Shown here: positions 39,301 to 49,558 of the stretch, one piece after another
Numbering within the stretch: position 1 is the first letter of the stretch
Layout: each line of letters opens with the position of its first letter
NCBI GenBank assembly: GCA_016711295.1
Contig: JADJTE010000021.1
Coordinates: 1 to 51,494 of the forward strand
Direction of reading: 5' to 3'
Source: Sphingobacteriales bacterium
GTDB lineage: Bacteria; Bacteroidota; Bacteroidia; Chitinophagales; UBA2359
DNA length: 51,494 bases
Made by a program: the position numbers and the translations under genes
Notes under the pieces: generated by a model
Database searches by the model: none
The model's input: only the letters and a program-made list of their open reading frames with translations
Told to the model about the DNA's origin: nothing

Positions 39301-42300
39301 TTTTTCGATGGTCAATTCTTTGTTTGTCCAAGGCACTACTACGGTATAGGTTTGCTGTTGGAAGCGGTTGAGGCGTACCGATGCCAAGCGTATGCCAAAG
39401 CCCCCGCGCCAATCTTCGGGTATTTTTTGGATAGTTGTTGTAGCGATTCGCTTGCCGATAACCATTCGTGGCGTATATCCGTTTGGTTTCGGCTTATTTC
39501 TATCCATATCTTGGCATCTTTCGCGCTGCTTCCGTAGGCGAGCAGAGCGGTTTCGGCGGGTTCGAGGGTAGTTTTGTCCATTATCGACCATAGCAAGGCT
39601 GTTTCGGGCATTTTGGAGTCGCTTGGGTCGTAGAGCGTAAACAATTTTTTCCAAGTTACTTTTTCGCCGAACTTGTCTTTGCCCGTTATTTCTAATACAT
39701 ATTTGCCTACTTTGGCAGCACGCAATGAACTTAGGTTGATGGTGCTATCAGTAGCTGTATTGATGTTTTTATCTAATAATGTTTCGCCGCGTTTCCAAGT
39801 AGCGTAGTTGTCTTCGTTGTCATACACGTCGTTCGGGAAATAGCGCACAAAGTCGGGTTCGGTCATCAAAAATTTGTCGGGGCGTTGCCATAAGCGTGGG
39901 CGCAGTAGGCGCTTGGGTTGTTGTAGTTCATAGACCACTATATTGAGGCTGGCTGCTTCGGGCTGCCCGCTTAGATTGGTACTACTAATACCTATCACAG
40001 CATCGGGTTTGCGCTGGTTAAAATTGTCGCTTATATCGGCATTGACCAACAGCGATACGTAGCCAACTTCGACATTGGCGGGTTGGCTTCGGGTTTCGCC
40101 GTTTATATCAGTAACATCGGCGATGATTTGGTAGGTATATTGTGGTTTTTGTGTGGGGTCGAGTGTGAGGTCGGGCAATGCAGTGAATGTAACGCTAAAA
40201 TTGCCGTCGGCATCGGTGGTAGTGGAGCCTTGCTCTATTTCGAGGGCGTTGCTGGCTGCGTCGGGGATACGCCACCAGCACCACCAGCCCCACCAAGGGA
40301 AACTGGCTGTGCGCACAACGCGATATTTGACCGTTGCCCCGTCGATATTATTACCTGCAAAAGCTTTGGCATTACCTTTGGCTGTAATACTTTCGCTGAG
40401 GCGGTAGCTACCTTTGATGGGCTCGAAACTGACGGCAAATTTGGGGCGTTTATATTCTTCTACCTGAAAGTTGGCACTACCATAGGCACTGCTAAGGCTA
40501 AATGAGCCGTTGAGCAGATTGCTGGGCAATACGAATTTGCCATTAAAACTACCATATTCATTGGTTTTGAGGTCGAGTTTGGCGGCTTCTTGGTGGTTTG
40601 CGTCGTAGAGCGTTACGGTCGTAGCTTGCCCTACGGCTACTTCGTGTTGGTTATTGGGTTTGAGCAATAGCGTAATGCCCTTGAAAAAGACGGTTTGCCC
40701 TGGTCGATAGATAGCTCGGTCGGTAAAAAAGAAAGTTTGGTGGCGGTCGTATTCGGTATATTCACCGTCTTGTCGTAGGTAGTCGTTATGTTCATACCTA
40801 TCTTTTCCATTCTTAATAACTACTTTTAGGTTGCCGTATTGGTCTTTGGGTGCGGGTGCTTCGAACATACCGTTTTTATCGGTTTTTCCTTCGCTTAACC
40901 TTTGGTCTTTATATTGGTTGCTGCGGTAGTCCCATGTTTTCAAATAGGTTTCGTAGTCGATATTGGCTAAGGGATTGCCCGTATTGCGATGTACCGCGAG
41001 GTAGGTGGTTTTGGTATAGCTTGTTTCGCGGGTGAGCAGGGCTAAATTGGTCACGCTCATTCTTTGGGAGGCAAAAGCATTGTTTTTGCCCGACATATCT
41101 TCGGCAGTGCCTATCATAAGCAAATAGTTGCCAATGGGCAGGGCGGGTATTTTTATCTCGGTGCTATGGCGGTGCAGGTCGTCGTCTTTGGGTAGTTCTA
41201 TTGTCCATTTTTCGTTGGGAGCCAAGGAGCGGTAATATTCTAATCGGTCTCTTTCTTCGCGCATAGCATCGGCTTTTTTGCTGATGTCGTCGGTTAGCAG
41301 CAATACGCGGGCATATACTTGATTGATGTTTCGATACGACACTAAGGCGCGTAGGGCTTGGTCGGGTAGGTTGGCTTGTTCGGCTTGAAACGACAGTTCT
41401 TTCTGGTTGATTTGTCGGGATAAGGCATCGCAATTTTTAGCTCCTCTCGTGCCAGCGTATTGTCGGGAGCTAGCATAGCATATTTCCAAGGCTTTTTTGT
41501 ATTCGGTTTTAGCGGCGGCGGCGGGGCTATTGGCTTCGGGCAAAGGGGTCATATTCGGCGGCTTTATCGTAGTGCCATTGTGCCATAGGATAATATATTT
41601 CGGCGGCGGCTTTTTGTGCTTTGTATTGTTCGCTCATTACTTCTAAGGCTTTGAGATAGCGTTGGCTGCGGTCGGGCAGGGTGCTTTTTTGTTTGGCGTA
41701 GCTTAGGCGTTTGAGCGATACATCGATGAGGGCATCGGGTTGATTGTCGCGGAGGTGAGATTGCGAGAGTTGTTGTAACAATAGCAAGGCATAATATTTG
41801 ACCGACAAGGGGTCGGTATTGCTCCATTGGGTTTGGGCAAAGGTTTTAGCATCGGCAAAAACGGCGGCATCGCTTATCTGAAATTGGTCGGCGGCTTTGG
41901 TAATGTCGGCTTGGTCGTTCATAAAATAATCTAAGGCGCGATGTGCCAAAAAGTCGTAGAGTGGAGGGCGCAACTTGCGGCTATCGTCGTCGCCATCTAC
42001 CACAATAGGGTCTATGTCGGAGAGCGATATTTTTTGTAGTTGTTCGGGTTGTTGCAAGGCAGCCCTGTGCAGAGCGGTTATTTCGGTTGTAAAACGATTA
42101 GCGTCCCATGCCTTAAAATCGTCGCCGATACCTTGCGCGTCGCTGCGCTGCAAGATAGCATAACGTTGCGCCTCGAAGTATTGCCAATATGCTTCGGCTA
42201 ATACTGATTGCAAAATAGGCTTGAGTGGTGCGGTTGTCGCCGCACTTATTTCATCGCGCAATGATTGTATAGCTTTGGTATCGCTGTTTTCTTCATTGTA

Positions 42301-42642
42301 CGCACTAAATTTATAGCGGTGCAATAAAGCCTTGATTATCTGAACAGTATGGTTTTCTGCCTTAGCCCGCTCATAAATAGCTTGTACTAATTTCTGGGCA
42401 TCTTCAGTCAAGCCGTTTTGTTCGGCTTTATCCACCTCTTTCCAAGCGGCATCGTAATTGCCGCCTCCAAGCAAATTATTTATCCACTTCATGTCGGTTT
42501 CGTTGTTGGGGTTAGTAGTATTAGTAGTGGTAGTGGTCGAGAGTGGGTCAGTTTTCGCTTCGCGATTACCGCAGCCACCTTCAAACGACATAGTTGCCCA
42601 GGCAAAAAAGAGCCATAAACAGCTCAAAACGGATTTTCTCAT
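36362..42642 (-). CDS. Alpha-2-macroglobulin family protein with thioester motif, multiple frameshifts
   Basis: One gene of about 2,090 codons read in seven pieces. The ATG at 42642 starts MRKSVLSCLWLFFAWATM with a cysteine (FEGGCGN) that may be lipidated, though the lipobox is not ideal. Order: helical N-terminal region (to about 41550); macroglobulin-like MG domains, with AIYRPGQTVFFKG near 40700 and the tryptophan-rich FPWWGWWCWW near 40290; the A2M signature NEKGEVIMAFTMPEALTKW near 38660; the thioester CTEQ at 38040-38029 in YPYECTEQIFSRYY; an alpha-toroid; and a C-terminal receptor-like domain. Such proteins trap foreign proteases by covalent thioester linkage in the periplasm or envelope. 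Breaks near 41540, 39420, 39300, 38810, 37230 and 36850 look like sequencing slips. The pbpC gene often paired with it is absent here. Confidence 0.85.
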
Positions 42643-42851
42643 GATGTATGGTTTAGAATAAATAGACAATTTGAGAGGATATTGCCGCTCTTTCATTTGG
42701 ACGGACAATATTAAGGCTTTTTGACAAAACTTAGACAATTAAGGGTCTTTTTTATTTTGAACCCCCTATATAACAATGCTTGCTTAGACCCAAAAGATGC
42801 CCCAAAGATTAAAAAAATAGGGCAGCAGCCCAAGTATTGCATACAATATCT

Positions 42852-42907
42852 GTAACTATTTAGGGTATAGGGTTTTGGGTATGGGGTAATGAGCAATACT
42901 TATCTAA
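42852..42907. repeat. Dispersed heptamer/G-quadruplex repeat, copy 3 (inverted)
   Basis: Opposite orientation to copies 1 and 2: the G-rich strand is plus here (TTTAGGG, TATAGGG, TTTTGGG, TATGGGG), ending ...gagcaatacttatctaa. Identical to copy 2 over the heptamer block plus about 20 bases of flank. Lies in the divergent space between the macroglobulin gene (start 42642) and the PKD protein (start 43017). Confidence 0.8.
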
Positions 42908-42937
42908 GTATTAGCCCACAAACACAACCCTTTTACA

Positions 42938-42945
42938 TACCTTTG
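42938..42945 (+). promoter_or_regulatory. Candidate -7 box (TACCTTTG) before the PKD protein gene
   Basis: TACCTTTG matches the TAnnTTTG consensus, 71 bases upstream of the preferred ATG at 43017 and just after the third heptamer repeat. No TTTG at the ideal -33 distance. Confidence 0.4.
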
Positions 42946-43016
42946 CGTACTGATAAAGGGCATTTTGTTCAACCAATCATCCCCGTCCCCCTCATCATCT
43001 TCCACAAAAAAAATCG

Positions 43017-45863
43017 ATGAAACACTTACCCTACTATGCGCAGCCGCCATGATGCCCCTTAACCTATGGGCGCAAACCGACCCCTGCCAAAACTTCGCTG
43101 CCAATTTTACGTTCGACCCGCCAGGCACTAACCTGAGCGTGGCGTTCATCAACCAATCAGATGGCGACTATACTAACATCGTTTGGACATTTGGTGACGG
43201 CAGCACCTCTACAGACCTACAACCCACCCACACCTACGCCGCCGTAGGCATGTACCAAATATGCCTGACGATAAGTAACGACTGGTGTGAAAGCAGCACT
43301 TGCAAAACTGTTCTCATAACTCCGCTTGTTGAACCCACTTGCGAAGCATTTTTTGCCTACCAAACCAACGGCTTGACCGCTACGCTAAACGGAAACGAAT
43401 CGGGCGGAAGTGGCGAAATAATCGGCTGGCAATGGTGGCTGAACGGAACGATGATTGGAAACGAATCTACTTTGACATATACATTCCCCGAAGCAGGCGA
43501 ATATTCGGTTTGCTTGGCTATCAATACCGCTGACGGCTGCACCGACGAATATTGCCACGAAGTAGTAGTAGAGGCTGAACCACAACCCTGCGAAGCATTT
43601 TTTAATATCGAAACCGATGGCTTGACCATTTGGCTAAACGGAAACCCAAGCTGCCCAACGACCTGTCCGGGATTCACTTGGAACTTCGGAGACGGAACTG
43701 CCAACGACGACAATTTTGAGGTGACGCATACCTACGAACAAGCGGGAACTTATACCGTCTGCCTACTCATTTGGAACAACAATACCGACTGCGAAGACGA
43801 TTATTGCCAAACCATTACCCTGAACGAGACCACTACGCCCACTTGCGAAGCATTTTTTGCCTACCAAACCAACGGCTTGACCGCTACGCTAAACGGAAAC
43901 GAATCGGGCGGAAGCGGCGAAATAATCGGCTGGCAATGGTGGCTGAACGGAACGATGATTGGCGACGGTTCTATATTAACCTATACATTCCCCGAAGCAG
44001 GCGAATATTCGGTTTGCTTGGCTATCAATACCGCCGACGGCTGCACCGACGAATATTGCCACGGGGTAGCGGTAGAGGCTGAACCTCAACCCTGCGAAGC
44101 ATTTTTTAATATCGAAACCGATGGCTTGACCATTTGGCTAAACGGAAACCCAAGCGTACCCAACGACCTGTCCGGATTCACTTGGAACTTCGGAGACGGA
44201 ACTGCCAACGACGACAATTTTGAGGTGACGCATACCTACGAACAAGCGGGAACTTATACCGTCTGCCTACTCATTTGGAACAACAATACCGACTGCGAAG
44301 ACGATTATTGCCAAACCATTACCCTGAACGAGACCACTACACCCACTTGCGAAGCATTTTTTGCCTACCAAACCAACGGCTTGACCGCTACGCTAAACGG
44401 AAACGAATCGGGCGGAAGCGGCGAAATAATCGGCTGGCAATGGTGGCTGAACGGAACGATGATTGGCGACGGTTCTATATTAACCTATACATTCCCCGAA
44501 GCAGGCGAATATTCGGTTTGTTTGGCTATCAATACCGCCGACGGCTGCACCGACGAATATTGCCACGAAGTTGCGGTAGAGGCTGAACCACAACCCTGCG
44601 AAGCATTTTTTAATATCGAAACCGATGGCTTGACCATTTGGCTAAACGGAAACCCAAGCGTACCCAACGACCTGTCCGGATTCACTTGGAACTTCGGAGA
44701 CGGAACTGCCAACGACAACAATTTTGAGGTGACTCATACCTACGAACAAGCGGGAACTTATACCGTCTGCCTACTCATTTGGAACAACAATACCGACTGC
44801 GAAGACGATTATTGCCAAACCATTACCCTGAACGAGACCACTACACCCACTTGCGAAGCATTTTGCCTACCAAACCAACGGCTTGACCGCTACGCTAAAC
44901 GGAACGAATCGGGCGGAAGCGGCGAAATAATCGGCTGGCAATGGTGGCTGAACGGAACGATGATTGGCGACGGTTCTATATTAACCTATACATTCCCCGA
45001 AGCAGGCGAATATTCGGTTTGCTTGGCTATCAATACCGCTGACGGCTGCACCGACGAATATTGCCACGGGGTAGTAGTGAATAGTGGCGATGACCCATGT
45101 CCCACGCTTTCGGTCGATTTTACCTACGAATTTAACGAAAATCCCTTATCCGTCCATTTTATTCGATTTACAGAAGGCGCAGGTGCAGGGGCACAGTTCC
45201 TATGGGCTTTTGGCGACGGCAGCAATAGCACCACCAACAACCCCACCCACATATACACATCGGCGGGCACGTATAGCGTTTGTCTTACCGTAACCACGGA
45301 TAGCGGCTGCACCGAACAATATTGCCAATTAGTAGTGGTTAGCGCAGCCACTGGCGAGTGTAATGCAAATTTCACCTATACTCTTAGCGACGGAATAGGT
45401 ATATTCAGCGCAGCGGCTTCTACGAGCAATGGCAATATCATCGCTTATTCGTGGTGGCGCGGGAGTTCATTAGTGGGTATTTTGCCTACTGTTACACTTA
45501 ATTTTGCCACATCAGGTACCTATAATATATGCCTGACCATTACGACCGATAATGGCTGCACCGATGAGGTTTGCCAAACGGTAGTAGTAACGGTCGAGCC
45601 GCCGCCCGCCAATGGCATGACTATCAATCCAAACATTATTTATCAAACCCTGCCCTTGACCATTGCTTTGCAAAACCCTCAAACCATAGCCGTAGCCTTA
45701 TTAGACATTAATGGTCAGGTAGCCTACCAACAAAGTATTGCTATGGAAACAGGTGTCAACCAAAGCACGCTTGACATAAGCCCTCTCAGCGGGCATGTAT
45801 TTTGTGCAAATCACCTTAGCCGACGGCACAATTCTAAACCGAAAAGTAATTATAGCCGATTGA
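43017..45863 (+). CDS. Secreted multi-PKD-domain protein with internal tandem repeats and T9SS sorting domain
   Basis: The likely start is the ATG at 43017: adding one base near 43029 gives MKHLTLLCAAAMMPLNLWAQ, a signal peptide. The mature part is a chain of PKD-type Ig-like modules, each with WxFGDG/WNFGDG or its degenerate form, THTY, and a final GxYxVCLxI strand. Nearly every strand ends with a CxxxxC pair (e.g. DGCTDEYCH, DCEDDYCQ), suggesting disulphides outside the cell. The C-terminus, after a one-base slip near 45795, reads SPLS-AGMYFVQITLADG and stops at 45861-45863: a T9SS sorting domain. Probably a surface adhesin or matrix protein. Three and a half 168-residue repeats fill the middle. 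Confidence 0.83.
43336..45070 (+). repeat. 504-bp tandem repeats inside the PKD protein gene
   Basis: Equivalent points (cacttgcgaagca) fall at 43336, 43840, 44344 and 44848, exactly 504 bases (168 codons) apart each time. Three full units and a half unit are present; each full unit holds two PKD-like modules, a WQWWLNGTMIG type and a FTWNFGDGTAND type. Units 2 and 3 differ at only a few bases. The fourth, partial unit has lost two T and one A (near 44862 and 44901), which changes about 16 residues and then restores the frame. Confidence 0.95.
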
Positions 45864-45877
45864 GCATTTCGCTAAAA

Positions 45878-45929
45878 TAGCGCGGCAAGGGAAATTTTCT
45901 GCCCAAAAACCTTTACCTTTGCCGCGCTA
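45878..45929 (+). terminator. Hairpin after the PKD gene overlapping a promoter-like box
   Basis: TAGCGCGGCAAGG (45878-45890) pairs with CCTTTGCCGCGCTA (45916-45929) with one bulged base. Its 3' arm contains TACCTTTG (45914-45921), a good -7 box 53 bases before the lipoprotein ATG at 45974. The same bases may end one transcript and start the next. No T-run follows, so its role as terminator is uncertain. Confidence 0.5.
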
Positions 45930-45973
45930 ATAATATTTAGCCCCTAAAAACCACATCATCTAATTAAACTAAC

Positions 45974-47041
45974 ATGAGATTACGCCTCTGTGCAGCGGCA
46001 TTATTGGTAGCCGCCTGCCTCACGACTGCTTGCGAAACCGATTTTGATGTTGCGGGCAATTGGAAAGAAACCATCATTGCCTATGGCTTGCTCGACGTAA
46101 GCCAACCCAAACAGTATATTCGCCTGAACAAAGCATTTTTGGGCGAAGATATCAATGCCAATGCCGTAGCCCAAATAGCAGATTCGGCGGCACTTATCGA
46201 ACCCGTCACCGCTGTATTAGAGGTCTATAACGATGCCAATTATAACAGCCTCAGCACGACCTACCCACTCGCCAAAATCGATGCCATGCAAGAAGGCATT
46301 GTCAAAGACGATGGTACGTTCTATACTTCGCCCTACTATCTCTATACAACCGCCCAAGCACTTTCGAGCAGCAAATGGTATAACTTAAAAGTAACAACGG
46401 GCAAAGGCACAGAAATCAGCGCACGCACTTCGGTTATCGGCGATTTTCCGATAACACGCCCCTCGGCGGACAACGGGCTGAACTTATCGGACAGTACTTT
46501 CCTTTTGCGTTGGAAACACCACCCTGAATCGGCGTTTTATGACGGCGATATTATTCTCAAATTTGCCGAACTTCGCACCGATGCCTCGCAAGCTATCAAA
46601 AAAACAGTGCGCGTCAATGTTTTTACTAATTGGGAGCCTATCGGCGTACAAGCAAACGAAATTATCCGTTTCGATGTCAATGTACGCGACTTCTTTGCTG
46701 CTATGCTGCGCGATTTTGGTACAGAAGCCGCCAATGACCCTAACGTTATTCGCCGCGATTTAGAATATATTGATGTAGCTATTCATGCGGGCAATAAAGA
46801 ATTGCAAACCTTTAATTCGGTAGCAAGCGCACAATTGGGCATCACCGCCAGCCAAAACCTATTGAGTTATACCAATATTGAAGGCGGTTTGGGTTTATTT
46901 GCGTCGCGTTACAGCAAACTTATCACCGACCTACCCGTAGAAGTGGTATCTTACGAACCGCTATCTTGTAGCCCCGAAGGTAAGCAACTCAAATTTACGC
47001 TCCACCCCAACGACGTGCGCTACCCATTTGCCTGCGACTAA
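45974..47041 (+). CDS. Lipoprotein of unknown function (DUF4249-like)
   Basis: An intact 355-codon frame with a lipoprotein signal peptide (MRLRLCAAALLVAACLTTAC, lipobox TTAC, Cys20). The mature N-terminus runs WKETIIAYGLLDVSQPKQYIR, then KAFLGEDINANAVAQIADS: the pattern 'function/property statement followed by K-AFLG' is common in outer-membrane lipoproteins of Saprospiria-like bacteria and resembles DUF4249, whose members often accompany TonB receptors. Mostly predicted beta-strand. No TonB gene is adjacent, so the assignment is tentative. Probably anchored in the outer membrane. Confidence 0.6.
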   Translation: MRLRLCAAALLVAACLTTACETDFDVAGNWKETIIAYGLLDVSQPKQYIRLNKAFLGEDINANAVAQIADSAALIEPVTAVLEVYNDANYNSLSTTYPLAKIDAMQEGIVKDDGTFYTSPYYLYTTAQALSSSKWYNLKVTTGKGTEISARTSVIGDFPITRPSADNGLNLSDSTFLLRWKHHPESAFYDGDIILKFAELRTDASQAIKKTVRVNVFTNWEPIGVQANEIIRFDVNVRDFFAAMLRDFGTEAANDPNVIRRDLEYIDVAIHAGNKELQTFNSVASAQLGITASQNLLSYTNIEGGLGLFASRYSKLITDLPVEVVSYEPLSCSPEGKQLKFTLHPNDVRYPFACD

Positions 47042-47067
47042 GCACACACCCAACTTTTCCTAATTGT

Positions 47068-47099
47068 CATTGCCTCGCTTTTGTAGAAGTGGGGCAATG
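47068..47099 (+). terminator. Hairpin downstream of the lipoprotein gene
   Basis: CATTGCCTCGCTT (47068-47080), loop TTGTAG, AAGTGGGGCAATG (47087-47099): 13 consecutive pairs including two G-U. It lies 27 bases past the stop. No T-tract follows, so it may be an RNA-stabilising or Rho-independent-like structure. Confidence 0.5.
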
Positions 47100-47285
47100 C
47101 CGCATTTAGGTCAGGAGTATGGGCATAGATTTAGTTTTTGTACCGCAAATATTCTATTCATGCAATACGCTGCGCTATTAATGCGTTTGTTGGTAAATAA
47201 ATATTAGGCGAACTTACTCCCTCTAAATCCCTTGAATATAGGGCATATTCAAGCAATATCCTCTAAAATGATACATCTGCGTAAC

Positions 47286-48430
47286 ATGAATAAGAAACGC
47301 TCCTTCCTTTTATCCTCCATACTTACCTCTTATTTTGTATTCTTCGCATTTCTATTTCTACCTTTGTCTGTAGTCAGGGCGCAGAATGTAGCCCATTTTA
47401 CCGATAAATTACAGCGTTTTTGGGTATTCGATGCGGGACAGTTCCATCGATTAGAACATTTGCCCGTAGCCAAAGTGCAGCAAGGCGGCAACTATGTCAT
47501 TTACGAAGATCAATTGCATCAGGTAAAAGAATATAGAGGGGGCAAAACCCGAATTATCGACTATATGCCTGTGTCCGATTCGTTTCGCGTAGAGCAGCAA
47601 TTGATGGCGAGCCATTTATTAGGAGCTTTGCGGGTCTATTCCGACCAAGAAACCGATATTCTAACCCTTACCGCTACCCTACCCCAACCTTTCACTTATG
47701 CTTTGGGCGATAGCATCTTGGCATTTATCGATTATGACCGCTACCTCAAAGCTTATTATCACGGCGAGCTATACGACATCAGCGTCCAAGATATGCGCGA
47801 GTACCGCACCAGCGATAACAGCGTAGCCTACCTCACAGAAGGCGAAACGCTCAATGTGTATTGCCCTCCTAATAATCACGAAATAGATACCGCCCTGCCC
47901 AACGAATACCAAGTAGGCAATAATGGTATGGTGGGTTACATCAATCGATTTAATGAATTATGGGTATTTGACCAAAACGACAATCAACAACTTAGCCCTG
48001 TGCGCCCTCAGTCCTGGGCAATGGGTACTAACTTATTGGCTTGGGTAGACATAAACGGCGTTTTTAAGTGTTATAGCCAAGGCAGGATAGAAGAGTTATC
48101 ATCAGTAGCTCCCAAACAATATGCTGTTACCGATAGTATCTTGTCTTATACCGACAATCGCGGTTTTTTAATGTCTTTTATCGCGGCAAAAACTATGTAC
48201 TCGAAACCTATCAACCGAGCCAAATAGAACAAGGCGGCGGCATAGTAGCCTATACCGATTTGGACAACCGCGTCTATGCCTTTTACGAAGGCGAGCAAGT
48301 GCGCGTATCGCCCCAAATTGTCCATCGCTTTGCCTTGGTGGGACGTTGCATTGTATATAGTTTCAATCAGTCGGGCACCAACAACGGCGATACCGAAATT
48401 TATTGGAACAAACAAACCTACGCGCCCTAA
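47286..48430 (+). CDS. Secreted repeat protein of unknown function, propeller-like (one frameshift)
   Basis: Not recognised as a named family. I choose the ATG at 47286, which gives a signal peptide (SSILTSYFVFFAFLFLPLSV, cleaved near VRAQ). The frame closes at 48227, but one missing A in the T/A run at about 48168 hides the rest (LNVFYRGKNYVLETYQ ... IYWNKQTYAP) to the stop at 48428-48430. Six or seven repeats of about 40-45 residues are visible, each with a hydrophobic strand, then Y-x-D or a similar turn, an aromatic strand and a 'G-x-x-x-x-L' ending (e.g. ILAFIDYDRYLKAYYHGELY, LLAWVDINGVFKCYSQGRIE, VAYTDLDNRVYAFYEGEQV). A beta-propeller or related solenoid is plausible. Total about 380 residues. 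Confidence 0.65.
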
Positions 48431-48447
48431 GTATTTGCCCCAAGCTA

Positions 48448-48478
48448 TTGACTCGCCCACTTTATTGCAGTAACTTTG
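48448..48478 (+). promoter_or_regulatory. Bacteroidota-type promoter immediately before the cytochrome c peroxidase ATG
   Basis: TTG (48448-48450, in ctattg) is followed after exactly 20 bases by TAACTTTG (48471-48478), matching TTTG-N19to21-TAnnTTTG. Only five bases separate the -7 box from the ATG at 48484, so transcription should begin at or within a few bases of the start codon. The start itself is secure because it opens a lipoprotein signal peptide. Confidence 0.6.
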
Positions 48479-48483
48479 TGGCA

Positions 48484-49515
48484 ATGAAAAACACGAAACC
48501 ATACCTTTGGTGCTTGTTGGCGATAGCACTTGGAACCTTGTATGCTTGTCAGCATGAACCTATATTGCCCGACCCTAATGAAATTGACGACGCACCCTAT
48601 GCGTTGGTCGTGCCTGCGGGTTTTCCGATGCCTGACATACCTCCCGACAATGCCCTCACTAATGTTCGGGTAGCCATGGGCAAACTCTTATTTTTCGACC
48701 CCATTCTATCGCGCGACGCTACAATTTCCTGCGCTTCGTGCCATTTTCCTGACCGCGCTTTTAGCGATACCATAGCTATCAGCCCAGGCGTAGAGCAGCG
48801 CTTAGGTGTTCGCAATGCTATGCCCTTGTTCAATGTAGCTTACCACCCAAATCTAATGCGCGAAGGTGGTGTGCCTACTCTCGAAATGCAAGTATTAGCT
48901 CCCATCAGCGACCACTTCGAAATGGATTTTAACCTCGTAGATGCCGCCGAGCGTTTGGCGCAAGACCCTAACTATGCCGACCTAAGCCAACGCGCCTATG
49001 GCCGCCCGCCCGACCCCTATGTCATTACTCGCGCCTTAGCCGCTTTCGAGCGCGTACTATTGAGCGGCAATAGTGCCTACGACCGCTACAACAACGGGCA
49101 GAGCAATGCCCTAAGTCCGCAAGCCCTACAAAGGCAGCGCATTATTCCAATCGTTAGGCTGCGACCGTTGTCATAGTGGTTTTAATTTTACCAATTACGG
49201 CTACGAAAACAACGGACTATATGCCGTTTATCTCGACTATGGCAGGCAGCGCATGACGGGCAAAGATGAAGATATTGGCAAATTCAAAGTGCCTTCGCTG
49301 CGCAATGTAGCTCTTACTGCGCCTTATATGCACGACGGCAGCGTAGCTACGCTATCCGCTGTTATCGACCATTATGCACACGGGCTACAAAATCACCCGA
49401 ACCAAAGCCCGCTCTTGCAAACTTTTGATATTAGCGAAACGGAGAAAGCCGCCCTTATCGCTTTTTAGAGTCGCTCTCCGATTGGGAGTTTAGCCAAAAT
49501 CCCGCTTTGCCTTAG
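48484..49515 (+). CDS. Di-heme cytochrome c peroxidase (MauG/CcpA family) lipoprotein, two frameshifts
   Basis: The start gives a lipoprotein signal (MKNTKPYLWCLLAIALGTLYAC). Two CxxCH haem-binding motifs are present: CASCH (near residue 80) and CDRCH, the second restored after removing one base near 49130. Other family strips are MGKLLFFDPILSRDATISC, RNAMPLFNVAYH, GKFKVPSLRNVALTAPYMHDG. The enzyme reduces hydrogen peroxide to water with electrons from small cytochromes, in the periplasm. The last T-run at 49465 hides the C-terminus FLESLSDWEFSQNPALP, which ends at 49513-49515. About 343 residues, normal. Downstream of the unknown secreted protein; own promoter. Confidence 0.87.
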
Positions 49516-49558
49516 TATTTTCTCCTTGTCCACGGAATTAGGCCCTTTCTTTTTTATC

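Noticed and set aside
43771..44586. Arginine-rich frames of 103 codons repeated at 43771 and 44275
   Set aside because: They are out-of-frame readings of the 504-base PKD repeat and differ only because the underlying repeats do.
43336..45070. A CRISPR array or satellite
   Set aside because: The 504-base spacing is a whole number of codons and both halves code for PKD modules, so these are protein repeats.
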